From Deltaproteobacteria bacterium (GTDB lineage: Bacteria > Desulfobacterota > Syntrophia > Syntrophales > UBA5619), in contig JAJFTY010000112.1 of the NCBI GenBank assembly GCA_021372695.1, positions 1-46,187 of the forward strand: DNA of 46,187 bases. The letters are read 5' to 3'. Below the pieces are notes generated by a model. That model saw nothing but the letters and a program-made list of their open reading frames with translations, was not told where the DNA came from and did not search any database. Position numbers and translations under genes: made by a program. Positions 21,082-28,659 of this stretch are shown here, piece after piece (the stretch's first letter is position 1; each line of letters begins with the position of its first letter).

Positions 21082-22403
21082 GACATCTTCCTCCAGAAGG
21101 GAAAGGGGAACCATTTTTCACACCAGCGGGCCACGGAGAGCGCCCGATCATCCTTATTCGCAGGAGCCACGATTTGCAGCCCCAGCGGCAGGCGTCGGGG
21201 ACCGAATCCCACCGGGATCGTCACGGCCGGGACGCCGCAGAGGCTCCAGATGCTGCAGAAGCCCGGGTTGCCCGTCTGCTCCAGCGTCTGCGGCGCCTCC
21301 CCGGTCGTGGGCGGGGTGATGATGGCGTCAAACCCCTCCAGGAACCGCTCCAGCTCTTCGATCAGGGCACGGCGCAGCGCGAGCGCCCGCAGATATACCA
21401 CGGCTCCGGTCTCCCGTCCTTCGGCGATGAAGTCGCGCAGCGTCGGGCTGAGCAGATGGGCCTGCTTGAGGAAGAGCTCCTCCAGGTTCAGGGCGGCTTC
21501 GACGGACATGATGGTCCGGATCGCCCGGTGGGCTCCGTCGAAGATCCCCGGCAGATCGACCTCGTCGACCCGGGCGCCCCCCTCCCTCAGCACGCGGATG
21601 TTCTCGCCGAAGTTCTGTTTGGCGTGCTCCTCGGCCTGGTCCCAAAAGGGGGTTCGGACCGCCGCCAGTCGAGGCGCGGCCGAGCGGATGCAGACCCCGG
21701 CGGAAAGCGGTGTTCCCTCTTCGGTGAGGGCCGCGGCGAACCATGCAGCATCCTCCACCGAACGGGTCAGGACGCCTGCCTGGTCCAGCGTCTGGCTGAA
21801 GGTCAGCGCCCCTGCGATGGGGATGAGCCCCTGGGTGGGCTTGAAACCCACGATCCCGCAGAAAGCGGCGGGCCGGATGATGGAGCCGTTGGTCTGCGTC
21901 CCCAGTGCGCCGGGGATGAAGCCCGCCGCAACCGCGGCGGCGGATCCACTGGACGACCCTCCCGGCGTGTGCAGGGAATTCCAGGGGTTCCGGGTCTTCC
22001 CGGGGGAATAGAAGGCGCACTCGGTGGTGACGGTCTTGCCCATCACGAAAGCCCCTCGGGCGGCAAGCCTTTCGATCACCCGGGCGGATGCGTTCGGGAC
22101 GTGGCCGGCGAAGGCGGGGGAGCCCATTTCCGTGGGGATGCCGGCCGTGGCGTAGATGTCCTTGACGCCGATGGGAAGCCCCTGCAGTGGGCCGGGGGCC
22201 TCGCCGGATTGGAGACGGTGGTCGGTCAGGGCCGCGGCGCGGATCGCCTCCTCCGGCTGCAGCCAGGTCCAGGCCTGGATCTCCCCGTCCAGCAGAGCAA
22301 TCTGTCTCAGCAGGGCCTCGGTGTACGCCTCGGAGGTGAATCGCCGCTCCCGGATCCCCTGCGCGGCCTCGATCAGGCTTAAGGTGTGCAACGGTTTATC
22401 CAT
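21078..22403 (-). CDS. Amidase (amidase signature family)
   Basis: A 441-residue amidase-signature hydrolase, probably cleaving a carboxamide to acid and ammonia. The Ser-cisSer-Lys triad is visible: Lys in LPIGVKDIYATAG, the Gly/Ser-rich loop TPGGSSSGSAAAVAAG, and the nucleophilic Ser in GTQTNGSIIRPAAFCG. GatA-type partners are absent, so this is a stand-alone amidase rather than tRNA amidotransferase. It lies between a 2-hydroxyacid dehydrogenase gene upstream (51-bp gap) and the SAF oxidoreductase downstream (4-bp overlap). Its actual substrate cannot be read from sequence. Confidence 0.92.
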   Translation of the reverse strand: MDKPLHTLSLIEAAQGIRERRFTSEAYTEALLRQIALLDGEIQAWTWLQPEEAIRAAALTDHRLQSGEAPGPLQGLPIGVKDIYATAGIPTEMGSPAFAGHVPNASARVIERLAARGAFVMGKTVTTECAFYSPGKTRNPWNSLHTPGGSSSGSAAAVAAGFIPGALGTQTNGSIIRPAAFCGIVGFKPTQGLIPIAGALTFSQTLDQAGVLTRSVEDAAWFAAALTEEGTPLSAGVCIRSAAPRLAAVRTPFWDQAEEHAKQNFGENIRVLREGGARVDEVDLPGIFDGAHRAIRTIMSVEAALNLEELFLKQAHLLSPTLRDFIAEGRETGAVVYLRALALRRALIEELERFLEGFDAIITPPTTGEAPQTLEQTGNPGFCSIWSLCGVPAVTIPVGFGPRRLPLGLQIVAPANKDDRALSVARWCEKWFPFPFWRKMS

Positions 22404-22454
22404 GAATTTCCCTCCGTTTTTCGATCCCCTTCGTGCAAGCTGTCCGTTTGCGAT

Positions 22455-23450
22455 TCAAGACTGCCCACGCGGCGATTTGCCCAGGGCGGCCGGATTGAGC
22501 AGGTTCGGGGGTTTTCCCGAAGTCAGGGCAGACACGAGATTCTCGGCGGCCATCATCGCCATCCTGAGGCGGGTCTTCTCCGACGAGCTGGCGATGTGGG
22601 GTGAAACGACCACGTTCTTCAACTCCAGGAATCCCGGATGAATGGCCGGCTCCCCCTCGAAGACGTCGAGGCCGGCGCCGGCGATGGCGCCCTTGCGGAG
22701 CGCCTCCACGAGGGCGCCATCGTCCACCACCCCGCCCCGGGCGGCGTGGATCAGGATCGCCGAATTCTTCATGAGGGCAATCTCCGCCGCCCCCACGGCA
22801 TGATGGGTCTCACGGCTGTAGGGGATGTGGATCGTCACGATGTCGGCCCGGCTGAAGAGCTCCTCCCGGTCCGCATACCGTGCGCGGCAGGCGGTCTCGA
22901 TCTCCGGTGCGGCGGGGCGAACATCGTGGTAGAGCACCTCCATCTCGAAGCCCACCGCACGTTTGGCCACCGCCTGGCCGATCCGCCCCAAGCCGACGAT
23001 GCCCAGGACCGCATGGTGGACATCCAGGCCCATAAACTGCTTCAGCTTCCACTTGTCCCAGCGCCCCTCGCGGACGTAGGCCTCCGCCTCGTTGAGTCGT
23101 CGCGCCGTGGCGAGGATCAGCGCCCAGGCGAAATCGGCGGTCGTGTCATCCAGGACGCCCGGAGTGTTGGTGGCCAGGACGCCATGGGCGTCGCAGGCGG
23201 CCAGATCGATATTGTTGTATCCCACCGCGATGTTGCACACCGCCCGAAGCTTCGGACAGCGGCGAAGGAGTTCCTCGTCGATCCTTTCGGTCAACGTGGT
23301 CAGTGCTCCCTCCTTGTCGGCCAGTGCCTGCGCCAGCTCTTCCGCGCCGAAAACGCGGTCCTCCTGATTGGCCGTCACCGCGAAATGGGGCTCCAGAAAA
23401 TCCAGAACCTGGGCGAAGACCTCCCGCGCCACGAGCACCTTTTTCTTCAT
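22455..23450 (-). CDS. D-isomer-specific 2-hydroxyacid dehydrogenase (glyoxylate/2-oxoacid reductase type)
   Basis: A 331-residue NAD(P)-dependent dehydrogenase interconverting a 2-oxoacid and a D-2-hydroxyacid. The Rossmann motif is GIVGLGRIGQAVA (about residues 149-161). The catalytic residues are all present: Arg in IHAARGGVVDD, Glu in GLDVFEGEP, His in VVSPHIASSS. Similarity is closest to the glyoxylate/hydroxypyruvate/2-ketogluconate reductase branch. The start is the ATG at 23450 with GGAGC upstream; the longer open frame is spurious. It leads the three-gene - strand operon and is divergent from the sensor kinase gene, sharing a 243-bp intergenic region. Confidence 0.93.
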   Translation of the reverse strand: MKKKVLVAREVFAQVLDFLEPHFAVTANQEDRVFGAEELAQALADKEGALTTLTERIDEELLRRCPKLRAVCNIAVGYNNIDLAACDAHGVLATNTPGVLDDTTADFAWALILATARRLNEAEAYVREGRWDKWKLKQFMGLDVHHAVLGIVGLGRIGQAVAKRAVGFEMEVLYHDVRPAAPEIETACRARYADREELFSRADIVTIHIPYSRETHHAVGAAEIALMKNSAILIHAARGGVVDDGALVEALRKGAIAGAGLDVFEGEPAIHPGFLELKNVVVSPHIASSSEKTRLRMAMMAAENLVSALTSGKPPNLLNPAALGKSPRGQS

Positions 23451-23561
23451 TTTTTGCTCCTTCGATTCTTGGATCACCGGACGGGCAGAAAATCTATGCG
23501 GGCACGTATACCAGTTTTTCCCCGAAGAGAAAACAAAAAACGGCCCGCTCCGGTTTTCCCA

Positions 23562-23613
23562 TTGACAACCCGAGAGGGCGGGTGCTACCGTCCCGGTCGA
23601 TAGGCGGTATCGA
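23562..23613 (+). promoter_or_regulatory. Promoter and inverted-repeat operator of the sensor/regulator pair
   Basis: TTGACA (23562-23567), an 18-bp spacer and TACCGT (23586-23591). Just downstream, around the expected transcript start, is a perfect inverted repeat TCGATA-GGCGG-TATCGA (23597-23613). The repeat could be an operator acting on this promoter or on the divergent dehydrogenase gene. I see no equally good promoter for the - strand. Confidence 0.5.
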
Positions 23614-23693
23614 TACAAACAGCCAAAATGACTTGGCAATGAATCCCTGCCGCAGGCGATCAGGAGCCCGCGCGGCGATAAGGCACAACCCCG

Positions 23694-25370
23694 ATGGAAA
23701 TTCTCTTTCGGATGATCCAGGCGATGTCGGTCTTCGTGGTGATCGCCTACATCTACAGCAAATCCCCGCTCTCCAAATCCCTGACCCTGGATCCCATCCG
23801 CACGCGCGACCGGCTCTATCTCTATCTCGTCTTCTCCGGCCTCTCGATCCTGGGCACCTATCTGGGGACGCCGGTCCAGGATGCCATCGCCAACACGCGC
23901 GCCATCGGGCCGGTGCTGGCCGGCATCATCGGAGGCCCCCTGCTCGGGACCGCCGTGGGGTTCACCGGCGGGCTTCACCGATATTGCCTGGGAGGATTCA
24001 CCGCGTTCTCCTGCGGCCTCTCGACCACGGTCGCCGGGGCGCTGGGGGGAATCGTACACCTCTACCTGGTCCGAAGCAGGCGCCCCGAGCAGATCTTCGA
24101 CCCGCGGGTCGCTCTGATCACCGCCTTCTGCGCGGAAGTCGTCGAGATGTCGATCATCCTCATGGTTTCACGCCCCTACGCCAATGCCGTCGCCCTGGTC
24201 CAGATCATCGCTGCGCCGATGATCCTGTCGAACGCCGCCGGCGCGGCCATCTTCATGAGCATCATCCGGGACCGGAAGAACATGTCGGACCGGATCGCCG
24301 CCATCTCCTCGGAAAAGGCGTTCAAGATTGCGGAGCGGACGCTCAAGATCCTGGCCCAGGGGATCAACCACGAAACCGCCGTGGACCTGGCGAATATCAT
24401 CCATCGGGAAACCGATGTGGGGTCCGTCGTCATCACCGACAGGGAGAGTCTTCTGGCCTTCGTCGGCCAGGGTTCCGACCACCACAAATCCGGCGGGCCG
24501 ATCGTCTCGCCCTTCACCAAAACGGCCATCCGTGAAAACCGGGTCATCTTCGTGGACGGGGCGAGCGAGCACTACGACTGTCCGCTGTCGAAGAACTGTC
24601 CGCTCCATTCCGCGCTGGTCGTCCCCCTGTGCATCGACAGCGAGGTGATCGGCACGATCAACCTCTACGAGCCCCGGCACAAGAACTTCCTCAACATGAA
24701 CAAGACGCTCGGTGAGGGGATCGCGAGGCTGCTGTCGCACCAGCTTCTCCTGGCCCGTTACGAGCTGCAGAAGAACCTGCTGGTGCAGTCCGAGTTGAAA
24801 CTCCTCCAGGCGCAGGTCAACCCGCATTTCCTGTTCAACGCGCTCAACACCATCATCGCGATCCTCCGCGTCGACGCGGCGCGGTCCAAGGACCTGCTCA
24901 TCCACCTATCCAACTTTTTTCGAAAGAACCTCAAGCGCAGCAGCGAAGTCTCGACGCTGGAGGAGGAGCTCGACCTGGTCAACTCCTATTTGCAGATCGA
25001 GAAGGCACGATTCGATGACCGCCTGACGGTCGGGATCGACATCGATCCCTCCCTGATGAAGATGATCCTCCCGACCTTCACGCTGCAGCCCCTGGTCGAG
25101 AACGCCTTCAAACACGGATTCTCGAACACCCTTCGCCCGGGAATCGCACGGATCAACGCCTTTCGGCGGGATGGCTGGGCCTTCATCGAAATCGAGGACA
25201 ATGCCGGAAGCTTTCTTGAGAAAAAACCGGGCGACGGCCAGGGGATCAAGATCGTCGACCGGCGGCTCAAGGGACGCTTCGGCGAGAATTCCGGCATCAC
25301 GATCTCCTGCGTGCCGAACGAACTGACGAGGATCAGCATCAAGATCCCTGCGGAGGCAAGGCCGGCATGA
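23694..25370 (+). CDS. LytS/BtsS-type sensor histidine kinase
   Basis: A 558-residue membrane sensor kinase. Residues ~1-190 form a 5TM-LYT multi-helix domain, ~205-345 a GAF-like domain, then a His_kinase domain with the phospho-accepting His378 in NPHFLFNALNTI and a HATPase with LVENAFKHG. In the membrane domain, Arg69, Arg96, Cys107 and Ser110 have exactly the spacing (27, 11, 3) that I recall for the pyruvate-binding Arg72, Arg99, Cys110 and Ser113 of E. coli BtsS, so a related ligand is plausible. The stop overlaps the regulator start by 4 bp. A 2-oxoacid-type TRAP transporter lies downstream. Confidence 0.92.
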   Translation: MEILFRMIQAMSVFVVIAYIYSKSPLSKSLTLDPIRTRDRLYLYLVFSGLSILGTYLGTPVQDAIANTRAIGPVLAGIIGGPLLGTAVGFTGGLHRYCLGGFTAFSCGLSTTVAGALGGIVHLYLVRSRRPEQIFDPRVALITAFCAEVVEMSIILMVSRPYANAVALVQIIAAPMILSNAAGAAIFMSIIRDRKNMSDRIAAISSEKAFKIAERTLKILAQGINHETAVDLANIIHRETDVGSVVITDRESLLAFVGQGSDHHKSGGPIVSPFTKTAIRENRVIFVDGASEHYDCPLSKNCPLHSALVVPLCIDSEVIGTINLYEPRHKNFLNMNKTLGEGIARLLSHQLLLARYELQKNLLVQSELKLLQAQVNPHFLFNALNTIIAILRVDAARSKDLLIHLSNFFRKNLKRSSEVSTLEEELDLVNSYLQIEKARFDDRLTVGIDIDPSLMKMILPTFTLQPLVENAFKHGFSNTLRPGIARINAFRRDGWAFIEIEDNAGSFLEKKPGDGQGIKIVDRRLKGRFGENSGITISCVPNELTRISIKIPAEARPA

Positions 25371-26077
25371 TGCGAGCACTGATCGTGGACGATGAGATCC
25401 ACTCCCGCGAAGAGCTGGAATCGATGCTTCGGGAGACCGGTGAATTCGACATTTCGGGCAAGTGCGCCAATGCCGTCGAAGCGATCCGGGCCATCAACCG
25501 CGAGAGGCCCGACGTGCTCTTCCTCGACATCCAGATGCCCGCGATCAGCGGTTTCGAACTGCTCAGCATGATCGACGAGAAGGTGATGCCGGTCGTCGTT
25601 TTTGTGACCGCCTATGACGAATATGCGCTCAAAGCCTTCGAGGAGAATGCTCTCGACTACCTGCTCAAACCGGTCGAAAAGGAGCGGCTCGCCAAAACCG
25701 TGGAGAAGTTGAAGAAACGGTTGGTCAGGGACGACAGGCCGCCCTTTTCCGGACCGGACATTCAGAAGATCCCCTGCACCCATGCCTCCAACATCAAACT
25801 CATTCCGACCGCGGAGATCGAGTATGTCCGCTCCGGCGAATCCGGGGTATACGTCGTTTGCCAAGGCGGTGAATTCTATACGGACCTCACCCTCCAGATT
25901 CTGGAAAGCAAGACGCGTCTTGTCCGCTGTCACAAACAGTTCCTCGTCAACATCGACTGGGTGGACGAAATCATCCTCCGCGAGAACATGCTTGCCGACA
26001 TCCGCACCCGCTCGGGCCGGCTGGTGCCGGTCAGCCGGAGATACCTCAAGATCCTCAGAGACTCCCTTCACTTCTGA
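25367..26077 (+). CDS. LytTR-family response regulator (BtsR-like)
   Basis: A 236-residue response regulator. The receiver domain (about residues 1-118) has the acidic pair Asp9/Asp10 in LIVDDE, the phosphorylation site Asp in VLFLDIQMP, and Lys in YLLKPVEK. Residues ~135-236 form a LytTR DNA-binding domain (IPTAEIEYVRSGESGVYV, LVRCHKQFLVNIDWVDEI, VPVSRRYLKIL). LytTR proteins bind pairs of short direct repeats spaced about two helical turns. It overlaps the kinase gene by 4 bp. The nearest candidate target is the repeat-rich region before dctP, 0.3-0.7 kb downstream. Confidence 0.94.
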   Translation: MMRALIVDDEIHSREELESMLRETGEFDISGKCANAVEAIRAINRERPDVLFLDIQMPAISGFELLSMIDEKVMPVVVFVTAYDEYALKAFEENALDYLLKPVEKERLAKTVEKLKKRLVRDDRPPFSGPDIQKIPCTHASNIKLIPTAEIEYVRSGESGVYVVCQGGEFYTDLTLQILESKTRLVRCHKQFLVNIDWVDEIILRENMLADIRTRSGRLVPVSRRYLKILRDSLHF

Positions 26078-26321
26078 AGGACTGCTCAAGCGACCATCGG
26101 CGCTGTACGTCCCCGATCCTGATGCCCGATCCCCTGCCCTCTTTCATGGCCGGTCAGCCGCAACTTTCGACCGTTTGACCCGGTATTCCGCCGGATGATC
26201 ATTTTCCCGTTGCAATTATCCCCTCGTATCCTTTTAATGGCGTACACAGGGTGGAGGGGATATCGTCACCACTCTCTGGCGCGGGTTTTCATCGCAAAAT
26301 GAAGCCTAGCCGCCTTTCCCC

Positions 26322-26351
26322 TTGACAAACAATTTCACCGGGTGGTAGCAT
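26322..26351 (+). promoter_or_regulatory. Promoter of the TRAP operon
   Basis: TTGACA (26322-26327), an 18-bp spacer and TAGCAT (26346-26351), the same architecture as the promoter before the sensor gene. Transcription from about 26358 would give a leader of about 425 nt that contains all three tandem repeats. The preceding 26078-26321 shows no gene. Confidence 0.6.
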
Positions 26352-26353
26352 CT

Positions 26354-26448
26354 GCCGCCTTTCCGAGCGAAGTGTTTGCTGAATAGTTCAAAACGATCTG
26401 CTGTCTTTGCGTCATATCGAATCACCGTGGTCCGCAAGGGCCACCGGA
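26354..26448. repeat. Tandem repeat unit, copy 1 of 3
   Basis: First of three imperfect direct repeats with starts ~130 bp apart. The best-conserved core (26377-26427) includes TGAATAGTTCA, then AAACGATCTGCTGTC and TATCGAATCACC. A following hairpin, GTGGTCC-GCAA-GGGCCAC (26427-26444), has a GNRA-type loop. Confidence 0.85.
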
Positions 26449-26487
26449 AGTGTCGCAGGCATAAAACGGGTTCGGCTGGTTTCGTCC

Positions 26488-26582
26488 ACCGCTTCCCGGA
26501 CAATGTGCCTGCTGAACAGTTCAAAACGATCTGCTGTCTTTGCGTCATATCGAATCGCCCGATCCCCAAAGGGTTCAGGTGA
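26488..26582. repeat. Tandem repeat unit, copy 2 of 3
   Basis: Core 26510-26560 differs from copy 1 at only a few positions. It carries a perfect palindrome TGAAC-A-GTTCA, and the trailing hairpin sequence is different (GATCCC-CAAA-GGGTTC). Its start is offset 133 bp from copy 1. Confidence 0.85.
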
Positions 26583-26614
26583 GGTTGTCGCCGCGGAATA
26601 GGTGATGGTCGCAT

Positions 26615-26711
26615 CCATCCTTTCCAGAGGCGTGCTTGCTCAATTGTTCAAAATGATCGGTTGTCGTTCGTCTCTCTGATCGAATCACCGGGATCCGAAG
26701 GGGACTCCGGA
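26615..26711. repeat. Tandem repeat unit, copy 3 of 3 (most diverged)
   Basis: Core 26637-26690, offset 127 bp from copy 2 and 3 bases longer than the other two cores. TTGTTCAAAATGATC and GATCGAATCACCG are retained, and TCGTTCGTC appears in the middle. The trailing hairpin is CCGG-GATCC-GAAGG-GGACT-CCGG. Confidence 0.8.
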
Positions 26712-26781
26712 GAGGTCGTTGTTGTCGGTGTGGGATGGGTTTTCTTCGGACCGTCATTCATCAAAACATGGGAGGAAGATT

Positions 26782-27960
26782 ATGACAAAAAAAGGACTGG
26801 GCAAAGACACAAAGCAGACAGGCGTATCACGCCGCAAGTTCCTCGCCGGCGCCGCGTTGGCGACGGCCGGGGCCGCAACCCTGGGTTTTCCCTCGGTTCT
26901 CAAAGCGCAGGGGCCGATCACCATGCGTTGGCAGAGCACCTGGCCGACCAAGGACATCTTCCACGAGTATGCCCTCGATTTCGCCAAGAAGGTCAATGAC
27001 ATGACCGGTGGCGATCTGAAGATCGAGGTGCTGCCGGCGGGTGCCGTCGTGCCGGCCTTCGACCTCCTGAATGCCGTTTCCAAGGGGACGCTCGACGGCG
27101 GCCACGGGGTCTTCGTTTACCACTACGGCAAGAACAACGCCCTGTCCCTGTGGGGATCGAGCCCCGCGTACGGGATGGACGCCGACATGATGCTCTCCTG
27201 GCACAAATACGGCGGCGGTAAGGAATTTTTTCAGAAGATCTACGAAGCCATCGGCGCCAATGTCAAATCTTATTCCTACGGGCCGATGTGGACACAGCCG
27301 CTCGGCTGGTTCAAGAAACCCATCACCAAACCAGACGATTTCAAGGGGCTCAAGTTCCGCACCGTGGGCATCTCGATCGACCTGTTCAAGGGGATGGGTG
27401 CAGCGGTCAACGCCCTGCCCGGCGGCGAGATTGTCCCGGCGATGGACCGCGGCCTCCTCGACGGGGCGGAATTCAACAACGCCTCCTCCGACCGGCTCCT
27501 CGGCTTCCCGGACGTCTCGAAGGTCTGCATGCTCCAGAGCTACCACCAGAGTGCCGAGTGTTTCGAAATCCTCTTCAACAAGCCCAAATTCGACGCCTTG
27601 CCGGCCAAGATGAGGGTGATCATCGACAACGCCGTCGATGCCGCGTCGGCGGACGTGACCTGGAAATCGATCGACCGCTACTCCCAGGACTACATCGAAC
27701 TCCAGACCAAGGACCATGTGAAGTTTTACAAGACGCCGGACTCGGTCCTCATGAGGCAGCTCGAGATCTTCGACAAGGTCGAGGCGGAGTACTCGGCCAA
27801 GAACCCGCTCTTCAAGGAGATCGTTGCCTCGCAGCGGAAATTCGCCGAACGTGCGGTGAAATGGAAGCTCGACACGGTGGTCAGCCCCCGCATGGCTTAT
27901 AACTACTATTTCGGCAAGAAGGCCGCTCCGAAGGCGGCGCCAAAGGCCGAGAAAAAATAA
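26782..27960 (+). CDS. dctP: TRAP transporter substrate-binding protein DctP (TakP/FcbT1 branch)
   Basis: A 392-residue periplasmic binding protein of a tripartite ATP-independent transporter. The N-terminus carries a twin-arginine signal (VSRRKFLAGAALATAGAA), with likely cleavage after LKAQ near residue 42. Features of the TakP/FcbT1 (mannitol/chloroaromatic/2-oxoacid) branch include KGLKFRTVGI and NALPGGEIVPAMDRGLLDG. The C-terminus is a Lys/Ala/Pro tail. The start is ATG 26782, with GGAGG 6 bp upstream; an open frame extends further 5' without support. It lies downstream of a LytS/LytR pair and is followed by dctQ and dctM. A 2-oxo or related organic acid is the likely ligand, by family only. 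Confidence 0.93.
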   Translation: MTKKGLGKDTKQTGVSRRKFLAGAALATAGAATLGFPSVLKAQGPITMRWQSTWPTKDIFHEYALDFAKKVNDMTGGDLKIEVLPAGAVVPAFDLLNAVSKGTLDGGHGVFVYHYGKNNALSLWGSSPAYGMDADMMLSWHKYGGGKEFFQKIYEAIGANVKSYSYGPMWTQPLGWFKKPITKPDDFKGLKFRTVGISIDLFKGMGAAVNALPGGEIVPAMDRGLLDGAEFNNASSDRLLGFPDVSKVCMLQSYHQSAECFEILFNKPKFDALPAKMRVIIDNAVDAASADVTWKSIDRYSQDYIELQTKDHVKFYKTPDSVLMRQLEIFDKVEAEYSAKNPLFKEIVASQRKFAERAVKWKLDTVVSPRMAYNYYFGKKAAPKAAPKAEKK

Positions 27961-27980
27961 TGAGTTAAATCGCATCTCCG

Positions 27981-28013
27981 ATCAGCCACCCGGCATCGCG
28001 CCGGGTGGCTGAT
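27981..28013 (+). terminator. Stable hairpin between dctP and dctQ
   Basis: A 14-bp perfect stem (27981-27994 with 28000-28013) around an ATCGC loop, followed by only a weak T-rich tract. It probably protects the dctP message or partly terminates, allowing more binding protein than membrane subunits, as is common in binding-protein operons. Confidence 0.7.
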
Positions 28014-28032
28014 TTCCGGTTTAGAGGTGACT

Positions 28033-28659
28033 ATGCAGAAATTGCTGTTGACCGTTGACAAGTTCAGCACCTTCGTGGGCACGGCCTTTTCCTGGCTCAT
28101 CATATCGCTGACCTTTCTGATCACCTACGAGGTGTTCTCGCGCTACGCCATGGATGCCCCACACGACTGGGCCTTCGACGGGATGATCCAGATGTACGGC
28201 ATGCTCTTCATGATGGCGGGCGCCTACACCCTTTCGAAGAACAACATGGTCCGCGGCGACGTCCTCTACGGCTTCTTTCCGCCGCGTGTACAGGCCGCCC
28301 TCGACCTGACGCTCTACTTCGTCTTTTTCATTCCCGGGGTCATTGCCCTCTGCTGGGCCGGATACACCTATGCCCTCGATGCATGGGCGATCTGGGAGCA
28401 CTCGGGGATCACCGCCAACGGCCCCCCGATCTACCAGTTCAAGACCATCATCCCCATCGCCGGGGCGATCATCCTCGTTCAGGGGATCGTCGAGATGATC
28501 CGCTGCGTCCTGTGCCTCAAGACCGGCCAGTGGCCCTCCCGCATCCAGGACGTCGAGGAAGTCGACGTCGAGAAACTGAAGGCGACGGTGGGGGTCGGTG
28601 ACGAGGATATCGCGAAGCTCGATCAGTATGTGACGCATGGAAAAGGGGGCGATCAATGA
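28033..28659 (+). CDS. dctQ: TRAP transporter small membrane subunit DctQ
   Basis: A 208-residue small permease subunit with four predicted membrane helices (about residues 15-38, 55-75, 85-110, 140-160) and the family-like segment VFSRYAMDAPHDWAFDGM. The C-terminal 45 residues are charged and cytosolic. The ATG at 28033 with AGAGGTG upstream is preferred; an in-frame GTG at 28027 adds two residues. The stop overlaps the dctM start by 4 bp, so the two subunits are made in tandem. Confidence 0.92.
   Translation: MQKLLLTVDKFSTFVGTAFSWLIISLTFLITYEVFSRYAMDAPHDWAFDGMIQMYGMLFMMAGAYTLSKNNMVRGDVLYGFFPPRVQAALDLTLYFVFFIPGVIALCWAGYTYALDAWAIWEHSGITANGPPIYQFKTIIPIAGAIILVQGIVEMIRCVLCLKTGQWPSRIQDVEEVDVEKLKATVGVGDEDIAKLDQYVTHGKGGDQ

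Noticed and set aside
26268..26275. ACCACTCT as a BtsR half site upstream of the TRAP promoter
   Set aside because: Close to the ACC(G/A)CT(C/T)A motif that I recall, but the second copy expected after 13 bp is absent.
26354..26711. CRISPR array
   Set aside because: Only three copies, units near 130 bp, imperfect cores of 51-54 bases and no cas genes.
26306..26757. Short - strand frames that repeat a similar peptide (IRYDAKTADRFELFS-like) in the tandem repeats
   Set aside because: The copies fall in different frames, the starts have no ribosome sites, and the similarity is explained by DNA-level repetition. Kept only as one option in the repeat finding.
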